A program made the position numbers and the translations under genes. Below are positions 59,619-64,000 of a DNA stretch of 64,000 nucleotides, piece after piece. Under the pieces are notes generated by a model, which saw only the letters and a program-made list of their open reading frames with translations, searched no databases and was not told where the DNA came from. Each line of letters opens with the position of its first letter. The first letter of the stretch is position 1. The stretch comes from Rhizobium tumorigenes (GTDB lineage Bacteria; Pseudomonadota; Alphaproteobacteria; Rhizobiales; Rhizobiaceae): assembly GCF_003240565.2 (NCBI RefSeq), contig NZ_CP117260.1:186001-250000 (forward strand), read 5' to 3'.

Positions 59619-60794
59619 ATGACGATCCATGACAGACCACTTTCATCCAACCGGAACAGCAATGTGCAGCGCCGCGATTTCCTGAAGCTGATGGGCGCAG
59701 GTGCTGCCCTGTCTGCCGGCGGCCTGGGTTTCGCCTCGCGTCTTGCCGCGCAAGGGGCTGGCACGGTTGCCTTCTGGGCCACGGCAACGCTGGACATCGG
59801 CGACAAATGGCAGGCGTTTGCAAAGCAGAGTGGCGTAACTCCTGAATTTACCGACAACGGCAACGACCTCGGTCCGGTGATCGCCCGCCTCAAGGCGGGC
59901 AATGCCAATGATCTTTTCGACGTCGGTGGCTTCCAGGGCGGTGCCGAAAAGGAGCTTGCGCGCCAAGGCGTCATCGTTCCCTGGGACCTTTCGAAGATCC
60001 CGAATTACGAGAGCGTGTGGCCGTGGGCAAAGAACATTCCCTACCTGAAGCAGGACGGAAAGCAGTACGGCATACCGACCGTGGTCAACGCCGACTCGAT
60101 CATCTATAGGCCCGACAAACTGGGCAAGATCGACAGCTACGGTGCGATCTTCGATCCGAAGCTGAAAGGTCGCGTTGCGATGGAGGATGCGTGGATAAAT
60201 AGCGTCATCTTTACCGCCATGTACCTGAAGGAAAGCGAAAACAAGCCGATCGTCGATCCCGGCAACCTGACCGAGTCCGAACTCGGTATGGTCATGGAGT
60301 TCCTGATCAAGCACAAGACCGACGGCCAGTTCCGCACGTTCTGGAATGGCTGGGAACAGGGTGTGCAACTCGTTGCCGACCAAGAGGTCGACGCGATGAC
60401 CGGATGGGAGCCTATTGTCTACGAAGGCCGCAAGCGCGGGCTGCAGGTGGAATACGCCGCACCCGTCGAAGGTTACGAAGGCTGGGGCAACAACACCGTT
60501 CTCCTCAAGGGGGCTGCCGATCGCGGTGTAGCCGACGCCGCGCATGGCTTCGTCAATGGCCTGCTCGGCGGCCTCTACGGCTGCGAGCTCGGCCAGGCGC
60601 GCGGCTATCTGGTGCCGACCGACAACAACGTCGCCTATGCCAAGGCGCATCCAGAAGAATACAAGCCGGAAGAGATTGAGAAGCTGGCCGAACACGTGAA
60701 AGCCAAGTTCGCCGGCAAGATCTACTGGCAGAATGCCAGGCCGGACAATTTCCAGCTTTACGAAGAGTGGTGGCAGAAGCTGCGCAACGCCTGA
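59619..60794 (+). CDS. Extracellular solute-binding protein (PotD/PotF-like), Tat signal
   Basis: A 391-residue periplasmic protein. The ATG at 59619 is preferred because AAAGGGG sits 7-8 bases upstream; the ATG at 59613 is too close to it. Twin-arginine signal QRRDFLKLMGAG with cleavage near LAA|QGAG. Mature part: VAFWATATLDIGDKWQAFAK, GNANDLFDVGG, GIPTVVNADSIIYRPDKL and AMTGWEPIVYEGR. It should capture the lactam- or amine-like compound used by HyuAB; the ligand is not shown. Confidence 0.9.
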   Translation: MTIHDRPLSSNRNSNVQRRDFLKLMGAGAALSAGGLGFASRLAAQGAGTVAFWATATLDIGDKWQAFAKQSGVTPEFTDNGNDLGPVIARLKAGNANDLFDVGGFQGGAEKELARQGVIVPWDLSKIPNYESVWPWAKNIPYLKQDGKQYGIPTVVNADSIIYRPDKLGKIDSYGAIFDPKLKGRVAMEDAWINSVIFTAMYLKESENKPIVDPGNLTESELGMVMEFLIKHKTDGQFRTFWNGWEQGVQLVADQEVDAMTGWEPIVYEGRKRGLQVEYAAPVEGYEGWGNNTVLLKGAADRGVADAAHGFVNGLLGGLYGCELGQARGYLVPTDNNVAYAKAHPEEYKPEEIEKLAEHVKAKFAGKIYWQNARPDNFQLYEEWWQKLRNA

Positions 60795-60853
60795 GCCCAA
60801 CAATCGGCGGCGGTCGTTTTCACCACCGCTGCCACCGAACCCCGGAGATGCCG

Positions 60854-61723
60854 ATGGCGAGACTGCGCCTGCCTATGTCGTCGATGCTGATGACGCCGCC
60901 GCTTCTGGCGATCCTGACGCTTGGGCTCGCGCCGCTGACCATCGTCGTCGTCTGGAGCTTCTGGAGCTGGGACCCCCAGACCTATTGGATAAAACCGGAT
61001 CTGAGCCTTGCCGGCTACGAAGCCATTCTGGACGCGGGCCGCTGGACCGTCATCGTCTCGACGCTGGTGAAGGCTTTCGCCACGGCGTTCCTCTGTCTGC
61101 TGATTGCCTATCCCACCGCCTATGCGATCCATTTTCTCGCAGGCCGGCGGTTGAACATCCTGCTTCTCGCGCTGATTACCACCCCCTTTTTCACGTCATA
61201 CCTTATCCGCTCCTTTTCATGGCGGCTCGTGCTCGGCCGCACGGGTGTCATCAATACGATGCTGCAGCAATTCGGCATCACCCACGCACCCCTCGACTGG
61301 TTGCTTTTCAGCAATTTCGCGGTCGTGGTCGGACTTGTCGCTTCCTATCTGCCGTTCGCGATCTTCCCGTTGCTGTTGTCGATGCGCCGTGTCGATCCAA
61401 CATTGCTGGCGGCGGCCCAGGATCTCGGCGCCGGCTTCTGGAGAAGCCTTGCGACCATTCTGCTCCCGCTGACATTGTCGGGCATTTTCGCCGGCTTCCT
61501 GTTCGTCTTCGTCATGGTGGTCGGGTCTTCGACAGAGGTCCAGATGCTCGGCGGCGCAGGCGCTTCGATCGTTTCTGTAATGATCAACGACGTTATGCGT
61601 GTCGCCAACTATCCGCTGGCCTTTGCAATCTCGACGGTGGTCCTTGCTGTCATCTTCGGTCTGGTGCTGGTCGGCAACCGGCTTTTCGGCCTTGCCTCGC
61701 TCTTCGAGGACCAGTCACCATGA
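60854..61723 (+). CDS. ABC transporter permease (PotB-like)
   Basis: A 289-residue permease with about six membrane segments and the coupling loop LAAAQDLGAGFWRSLATILLP. The ATG at 60854 (MARLRLPM) is 6 bases after GGAG; an ATG at 60848 in the same frame lies too close. It overlaps the next permease by 4 bp (ATGA). Confidence 0.88.
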   Translation: MARLRLPMSSMLMTPPLLAILTLGLAPLTIVVVWSFWSWDPQTYWIKPDLSLAGYEAILDAGRWTVIVSTLVKAFATAFLCLLIAYPTAYAIHFLAGRRLNILLLALITTPFFTSYLIRSFSWRLVLGRTGVINTMLQQFGITHAPLDWLLFSNFAVVVGLVASYLPFAIFPLLLSMRRVDPTLLAAAQDLGAGFWRSLATILLPLTLSGIFAGFLFVFVMVVGSSTEVQMLGGAGASIVSVMINDVMRVANYPLAFAISTVVLAVIFGLVLVGNRLFGLASLFEDQSP

Positions 61724-62526
61724 TGCTCCGTGAAGGACTTTCTAACCGCATCCTGCTCTGGGTCGTCACCATCGCCGGACTGCTCGTCATCTATGCACCG
61801 CCGCTCTATCTGCTTGCCGTGTCGTTCAATCCGGCGCTTCAGCCGGGTCTTCCGAGCCTGTCCAACCTCAGTCTTCAGTGGTACCTCGCGCTGCCAAAGG
61901 AAACGGCGCTGATGTCGGCGTTGGAACAGTCGCTGATCATTGCGCCCGTCACGGCATTTCTGGCGACAGGGATGTCGCTGCTCGCAGCCCTTGCCTATTT
62001 CGAGTTGCGGGCCCGGCGACCGGCATGGTTCCTGATGGTCATCCTGCCAATGTTCGTGCCCGGCGTCATTCAGGGGCTGGCTCTTTCGGCGGTTTTTACG
62101 CGAGCCGGTATCAAGGCATCGAGCGTGACGGTCATCGCAGGCCACGTGCTGTGGGCGATGCCGTTTGCCTTCATCGTTATCCTCACTAGCTTTGCCGCCG
62201 TTCGCCGGTCCTATCTCGTCGCGGCCGCTGATCTCGGCGCTACCCGCTGGCGGCAGTTCATCGATATCACGTTGCCGCTTATCCGGCCGGGCCTGATAAG
62301 CGCTTTCATATTCTCTTTCCTGCTTTCGCTGAACGAATTCACCCGTGCCGTCTATCTGGCGGGCCGCCAGAACACGCTTCCGGTGGTGCTGTTCGGCAAG
62401 ATGAATTCCGGTGCGTCGCCAGTTATCTACGCAATGTCAGGCGCCATTTTCCTGGTGTCTCTCGCCTGCGTCGCTCTCATCGCCATCCGCTCGTTCATTC
62501 GCAGGGCTGGCCCGGCGACAGGCTGA
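61720..62526 (+). CDS. ABC transporter permease (PotC-like)
   Basis: A 268-residue permease with about six membrane segments and the coupling loop VAAADLGATRWRQFIDITLP. Starts at ATG 61720, sharing ATGA with the previous stop. It ends the LAL-hyuBA-importer block, followed by a GC-rich hairpin and the convergent heat-shock gene. Confidence 0.9.
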   Translation: MMLREGLSNRILLWVVTIAGLLVIYAPPLYLLAVSFNPALQPGLPSLSNLSLQWYLALPKETALMSALEQSLIIAPVTAFLATGMSLLAALAYFELRARRPAWFLMVILPMFVPGVIQGLALSAVFTRAGIKASSVTVIAGHVLWAMPFAFIVILTSFAAVRRSYLVAAADLGATRWRQFIDITLPLIRPGLISAFIFSFLLSLNEFTRAVYLAGRQNTLPVVLFGKMNSGASPVIYAMSGAIFLVSLACVALIAIRSFIRRAGPATG

Positions 62527-62527
62527 T

Positions 62528-62560
62528 GGCGCCGGAAGGGGCGCCGAAAACCAGCGCCCC
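62528..62560. terminator. GC-rich hairpin between convergent genes
   Basis: GGCGCC-GGAAGG-GGCGCC (62528-62545) overlaps a second stem GGGGCGC/GCGCCCC (62539-62560) whose loop holds AAAA. It sits between the permease stop and the convergent heat-shock gene end and may stop transcription from both sides. Confidence 0.4.
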
Positions 62561-62586
62561 CAATGCTCATACGTTCGCTGACATAT

Positions 62587-63063
62587 TCAGGCAGCTTTCT
62601 TGGCTTCAATTTGTGGAGCGGTCGTGCTGGCGGCCAATGTCGGGCCTGTCTGGATCTCGATCTTGCGCGGCTTCATCGCTTCCGGAATTTCCCGGACCAG
62701 ATCGATGGACAGCAGGCCGTTGGAGAGACCGGCGCCGGAGACGCGGACGTGGTCTGCCAATTCGAAGCGATGTTCGAACGGGCGACCGGCAATTCCGCGG
62801 TGCAGATAACCTTCACCATGCGTTTCCGCCTTGTTTCCGGTAACCGTCAGCAGGTTCGACTGGAACGTCAGGCTCAGCTCGTCCTGCGAGAAACCGGCGA
62901 CCGCGACCGAGATGCGGTAGGTATCGTCGCCCGTCTTTACGATGTCATAGGGCGGCCAGTCGCTGATCGAACGCGCGCGCTGTGCATTTTCGAGAAGATT
63001 GAAGATCCTGTCGAAGCCGACGCTCGAGCGGAAAAGCGGTGCATAGTCATAAGATGTTGCCAT
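62587..63063 (-). CDS. Small heat-shock protein (Hsp20/IbpA family)
   Basis: A 158-residue chaperone. Start taken at ATG 63063 (MATSYDYAPLFRSSVGFDRIF), with AAGGAGG 8 bases upstream; an ATG two codons earlier is too close to it. The N-terminal region matches IbpA-like proteins (LFRSSVGFDRIFNLLE). The alpha-crystallin domain spans about 35-130 (YDIVKTGDDTYRISVAVAGF, GYLHRGIAGRPFEHRFEL, GLLSIDLVREIPE). It binds unfolding proteins at high temperature. Upstream signals indicate heat control of both transcription and translation. Confidence 0.92.
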   Translation of the reverse strand: MATSYDYAPLFRSSVGFDRIFNLLENAQRARSISDWPPYDIVKTGDDTYRISVAVAGFSQDELSLTFQSNLLTVTGNKAETHGEGYLHRGIAGRPFEHRFELADHVRVSGAGLSNGLLSIDLVREIPEAMKPRKIEIQTGPTLAASTTAPQIEAKKAA

Positions 63064-63148
63064 AGCCATATCCTCCTTGAAGCAACATGGGTACGAAGAC
63101 GCCGAAGCAACCGGCGCCTCGGTGATCGCTGGCCCTTTCTGGCATCCA
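63064..63148 (-). ncRNA. ROSE-like RNA thermometer in the heat-shock leader
   Basis: On the minus strand, the end of the leader reads UUGCU-UCA-AGGAGGA, then AUGGCUAUG. The UUGCU block (63085-63081) facing the Shine-Dalgarno is the hallmark of ROSE elements of rhizobial small heat-shock genes, where it masks AGGAGG at low temperature. An upstream stem (GGCGCCGG with UCGGCGUC around UUGC) gives the usual multi-hairpin layout. The leader would be about 85 nt from the predicted start. Confidence 0.65.
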
Positions 63149-63155
63149 GCAACAA

Positions 63156-63186
63156 TTATCTGGTTTTCCAAAAATTCGGTTTCAAG
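63156..63186 (-). promoter_or_regulatory. RpoH (sigma-32)-type promoter of the heat-shock gene
   Basis: On the minus strand CTTGAAA (63186-63180), 16 bases, then CCAGATAA (63163-63156). The -35 box is a perfect match to the heat-shock consensus and the -10 is near to it. It is placed to start the ROSE-like leader. Confidence 0.55.
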
Positions 63187-63255
63187 AGTTGTTTTGCGAA
63201 AAAAGTGAGGGCTTCCGGCGGACTGAATTTGGTCTCGCCGCGCCGGCACCGGGCG

Positions 63256-64000
63256 TCATTTCTCTGACAGCCTCTCCACGAGCCAGCGACCCGCCGTGCC
63301 CAGGGCAGTACCTTTTCGCCGTGCGACGACAAAGGGAAATCTCGGCATACTGTCCAATCCATCCCATTGCGTGGGGTGGAGCTCCACGAGCGTCCCCGCT
63401 GCAATATCGGCTTCTACCCGCGACCGTGGCATGCTTCCCCATCCGAGGCCGACAAGCAGCATAGCGTGCTTGGTCTCGAGCTCGGTCGTGTACCAGCGAT
63501 TGACGGCGATGATCCCGTGATCCTGCTTTGTCGAAACGGAGGGACGTGCTGCAAGAATGAGCTGCAGGTGATCTCGCAGAACTTCAGGCTCGATGGGGCC
63601 GGCGATCCTAGCAAGCGGATGTGCAGGTGCCGCGACCGCAACGAGTTCGATCAATCCGCAGGCGCTGCGTTCCAGCTGGTTGGTCAAGGGGAAATAATCG
63701 ACGGTTATCGCGACATCTGCCCAACCATCCGTAATCGCCCGGACGGAAGTCTCGACCGGCTCGACCATGAGGCGCACCTGCAGGGTCGGGAAGGTCTCGT
63801 GGAAAGCTTTCAGTGTTGTCGTCACGAGATCCATTGGAATGAACGGATCGATGACGAGCCGGACCTCCGTCTCGACGCCTTTTGCCAGACCCGTGGCAAC
63901 GAGGTGATATTCCGCGACGACATCGAGGATTCTTCGCGCGCGCGGCAACAGCGCAATGCCCGCTTCGGTCAGCAACGGACGGTAAGCTGAGCGGTCGAAG
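63256..64000 (-). CDS. LysR-family transcriptional regulator (N-terminus cut by right edge)
   Basis: The frame runs through the right edge (FDRSAYRPLLTEAG at the edge), so the helix-turn-helix lies outside the window. About 248 residues are visible: the end of the DNA-binding domain (LTEAGIALLPRARRIL) and the two-lobed effector domain (VRLVIDPFIPMDLVTTTLKAF, VAITVDYFPL, LVGLGWGSMPRSRV). It ends 70 bp from the heat-shock promoter, on the same strand. Target unknown. Confidence 0.88.
   Translation of the reverse strand, partial: FDRSAYRPLLTEAGIALLPRARRILDVVAEYHLVATGLAKGVETEVRLVIDPFIPMDLVTTTLKAFHETFPTLQVRLMVEPVETSVRAITDGWADVAITVDYFPLTNQLERSACGLIELVAVAAPAHPLARIAGPIEPEVLRDHLQLILAARPSVSTKQDHGIIAVNRWYTTELETKHAMLLVGLGWGSMPRSRVEADIAAGTLVELHPTQWDGLDSMPRFPFVVARRKGTALGTAGRWLVERLSEK

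Noticed and set aside
1..64000. CRISPR arrays, tRNA or rRNA genes, replication origin
   Set aside because: No regularly spaced repeats, cloverleaf-like tRNA sequence, rRNA or repABC-type replication genes were seen in any part of the window.

Overview
The window looks like about 64 kb of a high-GC alphaproteobacterial genome, most likely Rhizobiaceae (Rhizobium/Agrobacterium/Ensifer type). The reasons are the density of ABC importers tied to small-molecule catabolism, a RopB/Omp25-type outer-membrane protein, a small heat-shock gene with a ROSE-like RNA thermometer leader, hydantoinase-type genes, and ATGA-style overlaps throughout. There are no rRNA, tRNA or housekeeping genes, so an accessory region or secondary replicon is likely (inference).

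Layout. (1) 1-3.2 kb: the 3' end of an FGGY sugar kinase, a relic of thiD, and a Tat-exported PhoX/DUF839 phosphatase. (2) 3.5-15.3 kb, minus strand: LysR regulator, polyamine-type ABC importer, FAD oxidoreductase, creatininase-family amidase, CocE/NonD hydrolase, questin-oxidase-like protein and amidohydrolase. The genes overlap or nearly touch, apart from gaps of 115 and 170 bp, as in an uptake-and-degradation operon for a nitrogen compound. (3) 15.4-22.8 kb: RpiR regulator and a complete ferric-siderophore uptake locus (periplasmic protein, two permeases, ATPase) divergent from a TonB receptor, with a matched operator-like repeat in front of each arm. (4) 23.0-27.2 kb: a compact peptide-export locus made of a C39-peptidase ABC exporter, a HlyD-type adaptor and a 79-residue precursor with a double-glycine leader. 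This is the best candidate for an undescribed system, a microcin-like secreted peptide.

(5) 27.2-42.9 kb: a catabolic island. A cytosolic regulator fuses a winged helix to a complete sugar-binding-protein fold. Next come a beta-hydroxyacid dehydrogenase, two zinc-type dehydrogenases, YciI, Gfo/Idh/MocA, hydroxyquinol 1,2-dioxygenase, maleylacetate reductase, Dabb and ketopantoate-reductase-like proteins, then a ribose-type importer whose ATPase is fused to one permease. The ring-cleavage end is clear but no aromatic hydroxylase is present, so hydroxyquinol may be made by oxidising and dehydrating a cyclitol or sugar-like ring (inference). A broken SDR gene flanks one of the dehydrogenases.

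(6) 43.0-51.6 kb: DUF3313 lipoprotein, EnvZ/OmpR-type two-component pair, two small unknown proteins, outer-membrane beta-barrel, Cache-GGDEF diguanylate cyclase and a soluble PAS-PAS chemoreceptor. (7) 52.0-62.5 kb: a MalT-like LuxR regulator, hyuB/hyuA and a second polyamine-type ABC importer; the hyuB ribosome-binding site lies inside a perfect inverted repeat. (8) 62.6-64 kb: small heat-shock protein with RpoH-like promoter and ROSE-like leader, then a LysR gene cut by the right edge.
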